Below, piece by piece: positions 43,592-52,909 of a stretch of DNA of 64,000 nt (positions within the stretch are counted from its first letter, which is position 1; each line of letters begins with the position of its first letter). The DNA comes from Chryseobacterium daecheongense. GTDB taxonomy: Bacteria > Bacteroidota > Bacteroidia > Flavobacteriales > Weeksellaceae. Under the pieces are notes generated by a model. It saw nothing but the letters and a program-made list of their open reading frames with translations, ran no database searches and was not told the DNA's origin. A program made the position numbers and the translations under genes. The stretch is taken from positions 2,046,001 through 2,110,000 of the forward strand of contig CP115858.1 in the NCBI GenBank assembly GCA_027920525.1, written 5' to 3'.

Positions 43592-44182
43592 TTAATTTGT
43601 AATCGTATAAGTAGCCTGAGCATCGGTTTCTCCTCCTGTTTGAGCTCCATACACTATTCCGTTTCCACTTACTGAAGAAGCTTCGGAAACGGTGGCTGGT
43701 TCGTGATACAGAGTAAGAATAAGCTGGCTTTGTGCTGATGCATTTTTTACGGCCTTGGTCACTACCCATTTTGTTTTAAGTCCTACATGTTTTCCATCAC
43801 CTCTTGTAGAACTTGCATCATCGGTTCTGGTTAGTGTAAGATCGGAATTAGGGAAATTGTACACTAGAAAATGTTCATCTTTTGCATCTTTAATTTCCTG
43901 GGTTGCATCTTCATTACCATTCTTGAACTGCACTTCTACTTCATATGTCTTCCCGTTCTCTAATTTTATCGACTGTGCCCCTCCGGCACCTACACTATAA
44001 TTGTAAGGTACAGTTACCTGTGTGGCAACATCTTTTACCAATAAAATAATATTAGTAAGATCTTCCTGAGGCAGATCATCTTCTTCTGCTGAGTTATCTC
44101 TTTGACAAGATACGATAGAAACTGCGATGAATAAAATACCTATTAGTTTGATAATATTTTTAGTGTTAAATAATTTGTTCAT
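43592..44182 (-). CDS. Lipoprotein encoded with a TonB receptor
   Basis: The protein has 196 residues. The lipobox SIVSCQ places the lipidated Cys near residue 26. The mature protein is a beta-rich domain (NIILLVKDVATQVTVPYNY, LENGKTYEVEVQFKNGNEDATQEI, KWVVTKAVKNASAQSQLILTLYH) without recognised family motifs. It starts 47 nt after the TonB-receptor gene, so it is probably the surface or periplasmic partner of that transporter. The cargo is unknown. Confidence 0.75.
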   Translation of the reverse strand: MNKLFNTKNIIKLIGILFIAVSIVSCQRDNSAEEDDLPQEDLTNIILLVKDVATQVTVPYNYSVGAGGAQSIKLENGKTYEVEVQFKNGNEDATQEIKDAKDEHFLVYNFPNSDLTLTRTDDASSTRGDGKHVGLKTKWVVTKAVKNASAQSQLILTLYHEPATVSEASSVSGNGIVYGAQTGGETDAQATYTITN

Positions 44183-44229
44183 TTTTTTTAATTTAAATTT
44201 TTAAAATCTTGATTTGTAATGGTAAAATA

Positions 44230-46614
44230 TTAGAAATGATATCTAACATTAAGTATAAAATTTCTTCCTGCTTCATCTGCAAAAAATCTCATACGATTAA
44301 GATAATCTCTGTATGAAACGTTGAATAGATTATTAACGATAAGTCCTGCAGAAAGGTTTTTGCTGATATTAATACCAGTCTGAATATTCCAAAGTGAATA
44401 TTCGCTCGGGGGAGTGCTGAAATCTACTATCTTTTCTACTTCTACACCATTTTCAAAAATAGTAATGGGAGCATTATGAATAGGAAATCTATTTTGCTTT
44501 AAAAAGGTTTGATTTTCAAGGCTGAAATAGAATTGATTCCATTTTTCCATTTTAAACTGTAAGGCATTCGAAAAATTAGGTGGCATCATCAGGATTAATG
44601 GTTCGTTATTTGAATCGTCCTGCCCATTAACATAACTTCCTCTTCCTATATAGGTAAGGTTTTCTGTAAGTTTCCAGTTGACATCCACATCTATACCATA
44701 CATTTTGGCATCAATCTGTTGATAAGACCATACAGGAAAAACACCTCTTATCGTATTCTGAACCCCGGTAGGAATTTCATTAATGTAATTTTTAGTTATG
44801 AAAAAATAAGGGTTTACTGATATGTTTAATCCCTTCAGTACATTAAATTTAGCATCAGCAACTAAATTAAATTGATGTCCCTGTTCATTTTTCAAGCCCA
44901 TATCTCCAATTTCTATTACCGCTGCAGAATGGTGCAACCCATCGGAAAATAATTCAGCAATATTAGGTGTTCTTCCTACTTTAGCATAATTAAATTTCAG
45001 ATTAAAATTTGAGCTAGGATGATATTCCAGTCCGGCATTAAAAGAAATATTTTCATAATTAAGTTTCGGACGTGTTAAGACTCTGTTTTTATCTGTTTTC
45101 ACATAAAACTGAGGATAAGTCGCTTTATATAATTTATCCCAATCACTTTTGTCATACCATTTTGTTACATCATATCGGTTAAAGTCATATCTTACACCTC
45201 CCTCTGCATTCAATTCATCTGAAATTTTGTATTTAAAAACAGAGTAAACGCCCGCAGAATATTTGTCATAATTAGGGATCAGACGTCTTGCTTTTGTGGC
45301 CGGATCTGAATAATTGTTCTGAAAACTTGCGTCAATTCCAGTTTCCAACGACCATTTTTCTCTTTCTAATAAATCGTTCACATTAAACTGATGAGTCATC
45401 AATGCCAGATCCAAAGAGGGAATATCTTTTAAATCTCCCCTTCTTATATCATATTCTTGCCTATGGTTGTATTGAAAGCTATAACTTGCAGATACCTTAC
45501 CAATATTTTCAAATCTTTTAAAAGCAGAAACTTTGGCAATATGATGTTCTATAACCTGTCTTGGATTATCAATATCATAACTAAAATTCCCCGTATATAC
45601 AGGAATATTCAGCGTCATCGCATTATAAAAATCATTATTATTTCCAACATGCGAACCTCTGTAAATCCCAATATTCTGATTAGTAAGATAATAATCAAAA
45701 GAAATTCCCTGTTCATAGCTATTCTTCTGAACTGTAAAATTAAATGATGAAAAATCCATCCCGGTATTCATTAAGTTATAATCAGGAGTATGCTGATCAC
45801 CTAATTTTTTAATGGATCCTCCGGATTTTACCGCCCATCCGTTTTTCCAGATCTTGGCAACATTTACATCTAACCCAAGACCTTTCCCGTTTGAAATACC
45901 TGAAAGATTCACAGAACCTTTTAGCGTGTCTTTTTTAGGGAAAATTTCAGGTTCCATAACTATAACTCCTCCAATTGCATCGCTCCCATATTTCAGAGCA
46001 GACGCCCCCTTGATCACGTCTATATGCTGGAAATTATTAATATCCACATTAGGAGCATGCTCTACTCCCCATTCTTGTTCCGCTAGCCTTACTCCATTAT
46101 TCATAATAGCTATACGGCTTCCATATAATCCGTGAATAATGGGTTTCGAAATATTATTTCCGGTCTTCAAAGCATTAACACCTGAAATCTTGGATAGTAA
46201 ATTCCCCAAGTTATCAGTGGAATTTTTTTCTATTTCAGATTTATCAATGGTCTTAATAATCAAAGATCCGTTTGATTTATGGTTTCCATGAATAGTCACC
46301 GTCTCAATATCCTGAATATGATGTTCCAGGACGATCGTTAAATGAAGATCCTGATCCACTCCTATATTTTCAGTATAATCATGGCAATCAGGATGCTTTG
46401 CAATGAGATTATAAGATCCCGAAGGAATTTTACTGAATAAAAACTTACCCTTTTTATCCGTTTTAGCCGTAAAGTCTCCTATTTTCACGACTGCATTTTC
46501 AAGCATGCTTTTATCATGAAAATCCTGGACGGTACCTTCAACGGTATAAGTTTTTTGTGCGTTTGTTAATACCAATCCGCAAAAGATCAGTAATAAGCTA
46601 TATATCAATTTCAT
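44230..46614 (-). CDS. TonB-dependent outer-membrane receptor
   Basis: The protein has 794 residues. A signal peptide ends TNAQ, followed by a CarboxypepD-regulatory-like domain (YTVEGTVQDFHDKSMLENAVVKI). The plug is clear: LGNLLSKISGVNALKTGNNISKPIIHGLYGSRIAIMNNGVRL, HIDVIKGASALKYGSDAIGGVI. The C-terminal barrel ends FILNVRYHF, the usual final Phe. His residues are frequent in the plug entry (LEHHIQDIETVTIHGNH), and metal transport like that of ZnuD is a possibility only. The downstream lipoprotein and upstream CxxC/His protein are likely functional partners. Confidence 0.9.
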   Translation of the reverse strand: MKLIYSLLLIFCGLVLTNAQKTYTVEGTVQDFHDKSMLENAVVKIGDFTAKTDKKGKFLFSKIPSGSYNLIAKHPDCHDYTENIGVDQDLHLTIVLEHHIQDIETVTIHGNHKSNGSLIIKTIDKSEIEKNSTDNLGNLLSKISGVNALKTGNNISKPIIHGLYGSRIAIMNNGVRLAEQEWGVEHAPNVDINNFQHIDVIKGASALKYGSDAIGGVIVMEPEIFPKKDTLKGSVNLSGISNGKGLGLDVNVAKIWKNGWAVKSGGSIKKLGDQHTPDYNLMNTGMDFSSFNFTVQKNSYEQGISFDYYLTNQNIGIYRGSHVGNNNDFYNAMTLNIPVYTGNFSYDIDNPRQVIEHHIAKVSAFKRFENIGKVSASYSFQYNHRQEYDIRRGDLKDIPSLDLALMTHQFNVNDLLEREKWSLETGIDASFQNNYSDPATKARRLIPNYDKYSAGVYSVFKYKISDELNAEGGVRYDFNRYDVTKWYDKSDWDKLYKATYPQFYVKTDKNRVLTRPKLNYENISFNAGLEYHPSSNFNLKFNYAKVGRTPNIAELFSDGLHHSAAVIEIGDMGLKNEQGHQFNLVADAKFNVLKGLNISVNPYFFITKNYINEIPTGVQNTIRGVFPVWSYQQIDAKMYGIDVDVNWKLTENLTYIGRGSYVNGQDDSNNEPLILMMPPNFSNALQFKMEKWNQFYFSLENQTFLKQNRFPIHNAPITIFENGVEVEKIVDFSTPPSEYSLWNIQTGINISKNLSAGLIVNNLFNVSYRDYLNRMRFFADEAGRNFILNVRYHF

Positions 46615-46705
46615 TGTAAATAGATAGATTGCGTACTTAAAAAGTACATTTTTTCGTAAAAGTTTGTTGCTTTATTTTTTATACAATTCTAAATTGTACG
46701 AAGTA

Positions 46706-46742
46706 AAATGTATTGATGTAATGATAATTCTCCAATACATTT
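46706..46742. promoter_or_regulatory. Inverted repeat in the region upstream of the TonB receptor
   Basis: Arms aaatgtattg (46706-46715) and caatacattt (46733-46742) are perfect reverse complements with 17 nt between them. A second small inverted repeat gtactt-aaa-aagtac lies at 46633-46647, close to the ATG. Both could bind a metal-type regulator such as Fur. No -7 box is clear here. Confidence 0.45.
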
Positions 46743-46845
46743 AGTCTTATTTCTATCGTACCTCATAGTACCTACCTGATGTTTTTCTTGTCAGGCATAC
46801 ATTGAAGTCTCAGATATAAGACAAATCCGATAAAGATCTATGAAT

Positions 46846-47202
46846 TTATGAAATTGCGGGTGGTCCCCGAAGCTGAAAAGTAAATTTGGTTTGAGACCAA
46901 ATGATCTCCTGAATGGTAATAACCTGCTTTACCTCTTGTGTATACCCATCGAAAGAAAAATTAAATTCTTCGGGTACCAAAGTATGACCAGTAGCCAGGA
47001 AATGACAAGCTAAACAATCGCCTACCTTCTCTTTCGCTACATTTTTTGTAACGGTATTTTCAGATTTTTTGAGGTTAAAATTTCTAAAGTTATCCACTAC
47101 ATCATGGTGGTGAAAGCTTTGAGAAAACAGAGCAAGAAAATAGATCCCAAACAAAAGTCTGGAGATAAAATTCTTTAATTGTCTGGTTTCCTTAAAAATC
47201 AT
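46846..47202 (-). CDS. Small membrane-anchored His/Cys-rich protein
   Basis: From the ATG at 47202 the protein has 118 residues: an N-terminal hydrophobic helix (RLLFGIYFLALFSQSFHHHD) and a soluble tail with KVGDCLACHFLATGHTLVP (C-x2-C with His, near residue 66). No family is certain. HHH and CxxCH suggest metal binding, although a heme attachment motif cannot be excluded. The ATG at 47202 is chosen over 47256 because a TATTTTTG box (47207-47214) ends 4 nt before it, with a TTG 21 nt further upstream. It precedes the TonB receptor gene in the same direction. Confidence 0.65.
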   Translation of the reverse strand: MIFKETRQLKNFISRLLFGIYFLALFSQSFHHHDVVDNFRNFNLKKSENTVTKNVAKEKVGDCLACHFLATGHTLVPEEFNFSFDGYTQEVKQVITIQEIIWSQTKFTFQLRGPPAIS

Positions 47203-47206
47203 GCAC

Positions 47207-47238
47207 CAAAAATAACAATAATAATTGTAATTATTCAA
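47207..47238 (-). promoter_or_regulatory. Promoter of the His/Cys-rich protein gene
   Basis: On the minus strand TTG and TATTTTTG are spaced by 21 nt. The -7 box (47207-47214) ends 4 nt before the ATG at 47202, a leaderless layout. Confidence 0.6.
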
Positions 47239-47283
47239 TAAAAATAATAACCTCAATTAAAACATCTGATCATATTTCGAGGT

Positions 47284-49224
47284 TTACTCGAGTTGAGATG
47301 CTAAATGTTCCCACTCCTGTAAAGCCAGCTCCAGGTCTGCTTTTACTTTATTATATTTTTCCAGGCTCTCTTCTGAAGGATTTTCTTTTGCAAAAGAGGC
47401 TTCCATTTCTTCAGATTGAGTTTCCAATTCGGAAATCCTTTCTTCTACTTTCTTTATTTTGTTCTGGATATTTTTTTGCTCCTTACTTACAAATCCTGAT
47501 TTTGGCTGAGATACTGTTTCAGTTTTTTCCGGTGTTTCAACTTTTGGCTTAACCTCTTCTTTTACATCATCATTATGAAGCTTTGCCTTTTCCGCAGAAA
47601 TTTCCCTGATGGATTCTTTTTGTCTGTACTCCAGATATTCGTTGATATCTCCCAGAAATTCTTTCATTTTCCCATCACGGAATTCAAAGATCTTATCACA
47701 AAGGCCCTGCAGGAACTCCCTGTCGTGAGAGATTACGATCAATGTTCCTTCAAACTTTTGCAATGCCAGCTTGATAATCTCCTTAGACTGGATGTCAAGG
47801 TGGTTGGTAGGTTCGTCCATAATCAACGTGTTGAACGGACGCAATAACAATTTACATAACGCCAGACGGTTTCTTTCTCCCCCCGACAATACTTTGGTTT
47901 TCTTGGTAACAGCTTCCCCCTGAAATAAGAATGATCCCAGCAAATCTCTTACTCTAGGTCTGGTTTCTTCCGTAGCAGCATCTTCCGCTTCTTCCAGAAC
48001 CGTTTTATCCGGTGTTAATACTTCTTCCTGGTTTTGGGCGAAGTATCCGATATTTACATTATGTCCTAAATTCCAGGTTCCTGTGTAGTCTTTGATTTCT
48101 CCTGCAAGAATTTTTGCCAAAGTTGTTTTTCCCTGTCCATTTTGCCCTAAAAGAGCAATCCTGTCTCCACGTTGGACCATAAAGTCTACGTTATCGAATA
48201 TTTGCTTATTTCCATAAGCTTTTCCAAGATTAATGGCTTCAAAATTAACTTTCCCGGGAACAACCGATTGCACAAAACGAATATTGAATTTGGAAACATC
48301 TTCATTTTCCACCTCGATACGTTCTACTTTCTCAAGCTTTTTAATCAACGACTGGGCAAATGCGGCTTTGGAAGCACTTGCACGGAATTTATTGATCAGG
48401 TCCTCGGTGTGTTTTATTTCGGCATCCTGATTCTTTTTAGCCTGAATCAGCTTTTCTTTTCTGTCTTTTCTGAGTTCAAGATACTTGGTATAATTTGCCT
48501 TATAATCATCAACCTTTCTGTTATTAATATCAAAAGTTCTGTTACAAACAGAAGTCATAAACTGTTTATCGTGACTCACCAATACAATCGCTCCAGGATA
48601 ATCTTTAAGAAAGTTTTCCAGCCAGATGATAGATTCCATATCAAGGTGGTTGGTAGGTTCATCTAGAAGCATTACATCATTCTTTTGAAGAAGCAGTTTT
48701 GCCAGCTCTATTCTCATTCTCCATCCTCCGGAAAACTCATCCGTAATTTTCTTAAAATCATCTGCTTTAAAGCCTAACCCGAATAATACTTTTTCCATAT
48801 CGCCTTCCAGATTGTAAGCATCATGGTGCATTAAGAGGTCGTTTAACTCAGTCATTCTGTTGATCAAATCCGTATAAGAATCACTTTCATAATCTGTTCT
48901 TACCGTCATCTGATGATTCACCTCCTCAAGTTCATTTTTCCAGGCATTGATCTGTTCAAAAGCCTGCATGGTTTCATCCCAAACAGTTCTTCCTTTCACA
49001 AAATCCAGATCCTGCTTTAAGAAACCAATGGTGATATTTCCATCAGGGACTACATTTCCTTCGTAGAATGTAATTTCTCCGGAAAGCATTTTCAATAAAG
49101 TGGATTTCCCAGCTCCATTTTTACCTACTAAACCAACTTTATCATCCTTTTTAATTGTGAAATTCACATTTTGAAACAAATAGTTTCCCGAATGATGTAA
49201 CCCTAGACCTTGAACCGAAAGCAT
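47284..49224 (-). CDS. ABC-F family ATP-binding protein
   Basis: The protein has 646 residues. It has two ABC domains in one chain without transmembrane segments. Walker A sequences are GKNGAGKSTLLK (about residues 36-47) and GQNGQGKTTLAK. Signatures are SGGWRMRIELAKLLL and LSGGERNRLALCKLLL, with Walker B LLDEPTNHLD and IMDEPTNHLD. The linker region carries long charged helices. The C-terminus is a coiled coil (KVEERISELETQSEEMEASFAKE), as in Uup/YfmR-type members. ABC-F proteins act on the ribosome. Which role applies here is not known. Confidence 0.93.
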   Translation of the reverse strand: MLSVQGLGLHHSGNYLFQNVNFTIKKDDKVGLVGKNGAGKSTLLKMLSGEITFYEGNVVPDGNITIGFLKQDLDFVKGRTVWDETMQAFEQINAWKNELEEVNHQMTVRTDYESDSYTDLINRMTELNDLLMHHDAYNLEGDMEKVLFGLGFKADDFKKITDEFSGGWRMRIELAKLLLQKNDVMLLDEPTNHLDMESIIWLENFLKDYPGAIVLVSHDKQFMTSVCNRTFDINNRKVDDYKANYTKYLELRKDRKEKLIQAKKNQDAEIKHTEDLINKFRASASKAAFAQSLIKKLEKVERIEVENEDVSKFNIRFVQSVVPGKVNFEAINLGKAYGNKQIFDNVDFMVQRGDRIALLGQNGQGKTTLAKILAGEIKDYTGTWNLGHNVNIGYFAQNQEEVLTPDKTVLEEAEDAATEETRPRVRDLLGSFLFQGEAVTKKTKVLSGGERNRLALCKLLLRPFNTLIMDEPTNHLDIQSKEIIKLALQKFEGTLIVISHDREFLQGLCDKIFEFRDGKMKEFLGDINEYLEYRQKESIREISAEKAKLHNDDVKEEVKPKVETPEKTETVSQPKSGFVSKEQKNIQNKIKKVEERISELETQSEEMEASFAKENPSEESLEKYNKVKADLELALQEWEHLASQLE

Positions 49225-49382
49225 TTAATGATATAATTTAAGAATTAATACTGAATATTTTTCGGGTGCAAAAATACGGAAAAAGAAATGAATAGACCAG
49301 AAATAAAAAAAGCCTCCTGTATGCGGCGCTTTATTATATAAGTTTCAAGTAAAAAGGGCGAACATCTGATTTATCGGTTTAC

Positions 49383-50699
49383 TTAATAAATAATAGACCG
49401 TATCCAATCATCATTGTTTGGAATATTACTTTCATAAGCAAAATCTGTAATGACCATATCTTCCGGAAAAAACATTTCGGTCCGGAGAGCAGAATGAAAG
49501 TTATTATCTAAGGATTTACACGGAACATTCAGTCCATTGTTTATGATCTCCTTATACATTAAAGCTTGTGATTTTTGAAGTTGCCCTTTTTTATACAAAC
49601 CGAAATTGGCTGAAATATGAATATAGCACGCAAGCTTTTCATAATCATATAAAGGTTTCTGGCCTGATTTAAGATTAACTGCGTATTTTTCCAGTTCATT
49701 ATAAAGGGTTTCCAAATAAAAATGTTCCGGATCTAATGTAAAATCACTTTCACTAAAGTCAGTGATAAAAACCGGAGCCACGGAATTTGTCTGCATGAGC
49801 ATTAAACTCCCGTACACTTTTGAAAGATCATTATATACCATTTCTTTTTCAACATATGCCTGGGACAGGATATCCCCCTCATCAATCCGGTGATTCCTTA
49901 AAGGTATATCCCATATTTTATTTTCTTCTGTGTCTTTGGCTGTCTCTTTTACATGAGAAATATAATCATTAACATCTGAAACCTCAAAATAATTTCCTGA
50001 AATATATACCGATTGTGAGCTATTAAGATACCCTCCACCAACATCCTCATGAACACCCGGAACAAAAATTTCTTTCCAGACGCATTTGTCAGTCATAAAT
50101 TCGGAATCATTCATAGTACGGGAGTTCTCAAAAAAACCGGTCAGCGGAAAAAAATACCGGCACTCGTTCATCGCACATAAGTGAAGGGCATTTTCCACTC
50201 CTTGCGATAACTTTACGTGGTATTGGTTAAATGGAGCTGATTCTACAGTATCGAACACTCCAAGGAACTTTATTTTTATATGCCCTGAAATTGAAGGCCC
50301 CCGCTTTAACAGTTCATAGCAAAAATTCCTCGCCAGCATACCTCCTCTTCCAAATCCATAAACATAAAACTGATATTCTTTGGTTGTGTCTCTTATTTTA
50401 TCTTCAATAAAAGCATATGCTCTCCGAAGTTTATCATCCGAAGAATAGCCGGAATATCCTATAGGATTTTTACAGGTAGCCTTTGCAAAATCACTGTCTT
50501 CGGAGCCTGTTATTGTTCCTATTCCTTCTACATATAATTTTTCATTCCCGTCGAATACTTTAAAAAGTTTATATATGTTGGTTGGCAAAGCGTGATAACT
50601 TATGTGATCCGTCAATGTTTTTTTATCTGAAGTTGCATTGAGTCCGTTACTTCCTGCCCCATCAAAAAAAATTCCGACGGATATTATAGTATTCTCCAT
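49383..50699 (-). CDS. DUF2235/Tle1-like alpha-beta hydrolase fold protein lacking the nucleophile Ser
   Basis: The protein has 438 residues. The fold blocks are present: VGIFFDGAGSNGL at the start, YVYGFGRGGMLARNFCYELL, KFLGVFDTVESAPF and FVPGVHEDVGGGYLN. In active DUF2235/Tle1 phospholipases the second block is G-F-S-R-G and its Ser is the nucleophile, with Asp in VFDTV and His in VHxDVGGGY completing the triad. Here the codon is GGA (Gly117), while the Asp and His blocks remain. It may be a pseudoenzyme. No type VI secretion or immunity gene is seen nearby. The ATG at 50699 is chosen over 50717. Confidence 0.8.
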   Translation of the reverse strand: MENTIISVGIFFDGAGSNGLNATSDKKTLTDHISYHALPTNIYKLFKVFDGNEKLYVEGIGTITGSEDSDFAKATCKNPIGYSGYSSDDKLRRAYAFIEDKIRDTTKEYQFYVYGFGRGGMLARNFCYELLKRGPSISGHIKIKFLGVFDTVESAPFNQYHVKLSQGVENALHLCAMNECRYFFPLTGFFENSRTMNDSEFMTDKCVWKEIFVPGVHEDVGGGYLNSSQSVYISGNYFEVSDVNDYISHVKETAKDTEENKIWDIPLRNHRIDEGDILSQAYVEKEMVYNDLSKVYGSLMLMQTNSVAPVFITDFSESDFTLDPEHFYLETLYNELEKYAVNLKSGQKPLYDYEKLACYIHISANFGLYKKGQLQKSQALMYKEIINNGLNVPCKSLDNNFHSALRTEMFFPEDMVITDFAYESNIPNNDDWIRSIIY

Positions 50700-50833
50700 A
50701 ATAACAATTTTAAACATTTACCCTCTGCACATTTAACAGTAAGCCTTAAAAATTTTAGCTTTCAGCAGGATAAACATTTCAAATTAACCGTGAAAAAAAA
50801 TGGAATAGTAGAGTAAAAGCTACCAAATAAAAA

Positions 50834-50853
50834 ATTCCGTATTTCTACGGAAT
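50834..50853 (-). terminator. Intrinsic terminator of the two-component operon
   Basis: Arms attccgta (50834-50841) and tacggaat (50846-50853) pair perfectly around a 4-nt loop. The run of T follows on the minus strand. Confidence 0.8.
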
Positions 50854-51530
50854 CATATTTTTTCTATTGAATAAATATGATTGATGATGGCATAGATCAC
50901 AATACCAACTGTATTTTTAGCTCCTATCTTTTCAAGGACTCTTTGGCGGTGGCTTTCCACTGTTCTAGGGCTTATAAAAAGTTTTTCCGCAATTTCATTA
51001 TTGGTAAACTCCTGGCAGATGAGTTTTACAACATCTTTTTCACGCTCGGAAAGTTCATCTTCCATTTCAAATAAGGATTTCTTTTTACTGGAAGAATTCA
51101 TATATAAAAAAAGCATTTGATGATCTTCTGCCGTAAAATAAACTCCGTTTTTATGTACCATGGTAATGGCCTCAATAAATGTTTTTTTATTGGAATTCTT
51201 CGGAAGGAAAGCAGACACGCCCAGCTTTACCATATACCCCAAAATGGAACTTTTATAATGAGAGGAAAGAATAATGATCTTAAGATCAGGATATTTCTCT
51301 TTAAGAATTCCCACCAACTCAAAGCCGTTCATAGGTTGCATCTGCACATCCACGAGGGCAATATCCGGAAAACTATTCTCCGCAAGACTTTCTAAATTAT
51401 TTATAAAATCGGGACCGTTATCTGAAGTAAGGGTCACGGAAATATTCTGCTCGTTTGATAACAGTAACTTTATTCCCTCGAGAATTAACTGTTCATCATC
51501 TATCAGTGCTATTTTAATCTTGGAATTCAT
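50853..51530 (-). CDS. NarL/LuxR-type response regulator
   Basis: The protein has 225 residues. The receiver domain has ALIDDEQLILEGI, the phospho-acceptor region DIALVDVQMQPMNGFEL and IIILSSHYK with the Thr/Ser and Lys positions following. The LuxR-type helix-turn-helix is LSEREKDVVKLICQEFTNNEIAEKLF with SPRTVESHRQRVLEKIGAKN. Its start overlaps the 3' end of the kinase gene by 17 nt, so it is the cognate regulator. Confidence 0.93.
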   Translation of the reverse strand: MNSKIKIALIDDEQLILEGIKLLLSNEQNISVTLTSDNGPDFINNLESLAENSFPDIALVDVQMQPMNGFELVGILKEKYPDLKIIILSSHYKSSILGYMVKLGVSAFLPKNSNKKTFIEAITMVHKNGVYFTAEDHQMLFLYMNSSSKKKSLFEMEDELSEREKDVVKLICQEFTNNEIAEKLFISPRTVESHRQRVLEKIGAKNTVGIVIYAIINHIYSIEKI

Positions 51531-52269
51531 TGTTGCATGGAATTTTAATAATTAGACGACTTCTTTTACCCGGTACATTCTTCCACTTATGGATGGCATT
51601 AATGGATTTGATCCTGGATTCAATATTTTTGATGCCCATCCCTTTTTTTACCAGGTTATAATCAAACCCTTGTCCGTTATCTGAAACCACAAGTGCTGTA
51701 ATTTTCGAATAATCTTTAAGATAAATCCAAATCTTCGTGGCTTCTGAATGCTTGATAACATTGGTCGTAAACTCCTGTATAATCCGGTAAAGCTGAACCT
51801 CAATAAATATATCTTTCTTTTTATAATGAGATGCCACATGTAATGAAATATTAACCCTGTTGGATAGATTTGCGATTAATTCTTCGATGTATAAGACAAG
51901 TCCTACCGATTCCAGATTCACAGGATAAAGGGAATGAGATATTGTCCTTGCTGAATCGATAAGGGCAGACATTTGCCCATTGATGTTCTTTTTGATCAGT
52001 TCATCGCCTTTTGTATCGAGATTATTCAGCCACAAAGAGAGAATATTGAGTCTGTTTCCCATATCATCATGAATCATCACGGCAATCCTTTTCCGTTCTT
52101 CCTCCTGGGCCTTAATATTTTCCAGTACAAGCTTTTTCTGATGAAGGACTTCAGCTTCATGCTGTACATTCTTTTCTTTGATGATCCTGTCGACAAAAGT
52201 TTTGTATGCCAACAAAATAAATACTACGATAATTGCTATGGTAACAATTATAAGTATTAAAAAATCAAT
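51514..52269 (-). CDS. HisKA_3-type sensor histidine kinase, probable ATT start
   Basis: The catalytic part has RKRIAVMIHDDMGNRLNILSLWLN (H-box His in IHDDMG), the N-box EFTTNVIKHSEA, G1 VSDNGQGFD and GMGIKNIESRI. From the stop at 51514 the frame stays open upstream for a hydrophobic helix (DFLILIIVTIAIIVVF) that is a natural membrane anchor. No ATG or GTG precedes this helix in frame. The best start is ATT at 52267-52269, 8 nt after the preceding stop. Starting at the later TTG (52215) would remove the helix and leave a soluble protein. The sensed signal is unknown. Confidence 0.7.
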   Translation of the reverse strand: MDFLILIIVTIAIIVVFILLAYKTFVDRIIKEKNVQHEAEVLHQKKLVLENIKAQEEERKRIAVMIHDDMGNRLNILSLWLNNLDTKGDELIKKNINGQMSALIDSARTISHSLYPVNLESVGLVLYIEELIANLSNRVNISLHVASHYKKKDIFIEVQLYRIIQEFTTNVIKHSEATKIWIYLKDYSKITALVVSDNGQGFDYNLVKKGMGIKNIESRIKSINAIHKWKNVPGKRSRLIIKIPCNNEFQD

Positions 52270-52277
52270 ATGTAAGG

Positions 52278-52901
52278 TTATTTCTTTAATTTGATAAAAG
52301 TATATATAAACGAACCATACAAAATGCTTGACAGTATATTATTGGTTCCTAAAATTGTATAATAATCATCTTCTGACAAGGTGGCTATCTGATGTTGAAC
52401 GATAAAAATAAAGACCGAAACAGAGTAATAGAAAAAAATACAGGCATCTACCAAGATAAACCTGTTGATGGCTTTATTATTTTTAATTTGTTGCAGTAAA
52501 GTAGATCCTGCAAAGCAAATAATGATGATGTTGGAAGTTACTTTTACAACATCATCATTAAAGTAAATCTTAAACGTTTTATTCATCAGTAAAAAACCGA
52601 GAGAAAGAACTGCTACCGGAATCCATCCGTATTTAGATATTCCCAGCTTTCTAATGAATAAACTTGTCAAAAGGAAAAATTCGCCAGCTATATAAATAGG
52701 GTACAAAAATGAAGTGTCCTTGTAATGCAGAACAACCGTTAAAAAATTAGTGGCCGCTTCAATGAAAAAAAGAAATCCGATATAAAAAACATATTGTTTT
52801 TCTTCCTTTTTAAGAACGGAATACTTTGCTATCCCAAAAATAAGGGAAACAAGAAGTAAAAAATTAGTGATACCCCACGTAGTAATAAAATAGCTATGCA
52901 T
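52278..52901 (-). CDS. Polytopic membrane protein, unknown
   Basis: The protein has 207 residues. About six to seven transmembrane helices are spread over the whole chain (FLLLVSLIFGIAKY, YVFYIGFLFFIEAAT, YIAGEFFLLTSLFI, WIPVAVLSLGFLLM). There are no catalytic motifs. It precedes the kinase gene with 8 nt between the stop and the proposed ATT. It may be the sensory partner of the two-component system. Confidence 0.75.
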   Translation of the reverse strand: MHSYFITTWGITNFLLLVSLIFGIAKYSVLKKEEKQYVFYIGFLFFIEAATNFLTVVLHYKDTSFLYPIYIAGEFFLLTSLFIRKLGISKYGWIPVAVLSLGFLLMNKTFKIYFNDDVVKVTSNIIIICFAGSTLLQQIKNNKAINRFILVDACIFFYYSVSVFIFIVQHQIATLSEDDYYTILGTNNILSSILYGSFIYTFIKLKK

Positions 52902-52909
52902 TTATTGTT

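Noticed and set aside
48172-48666. 164-residue plus-strand ORF inside the ABC-F gene
   Set aside because: It is antisense to the linker and N-terminal ABC domain and lacks protein-family features.
49300-49345. Hairpin with imperfect arms after the DUF2235 gene
   Set aside because: The stem has several mismatches. A T run is present, but the pairing is too weak to call a terminator with confidence.
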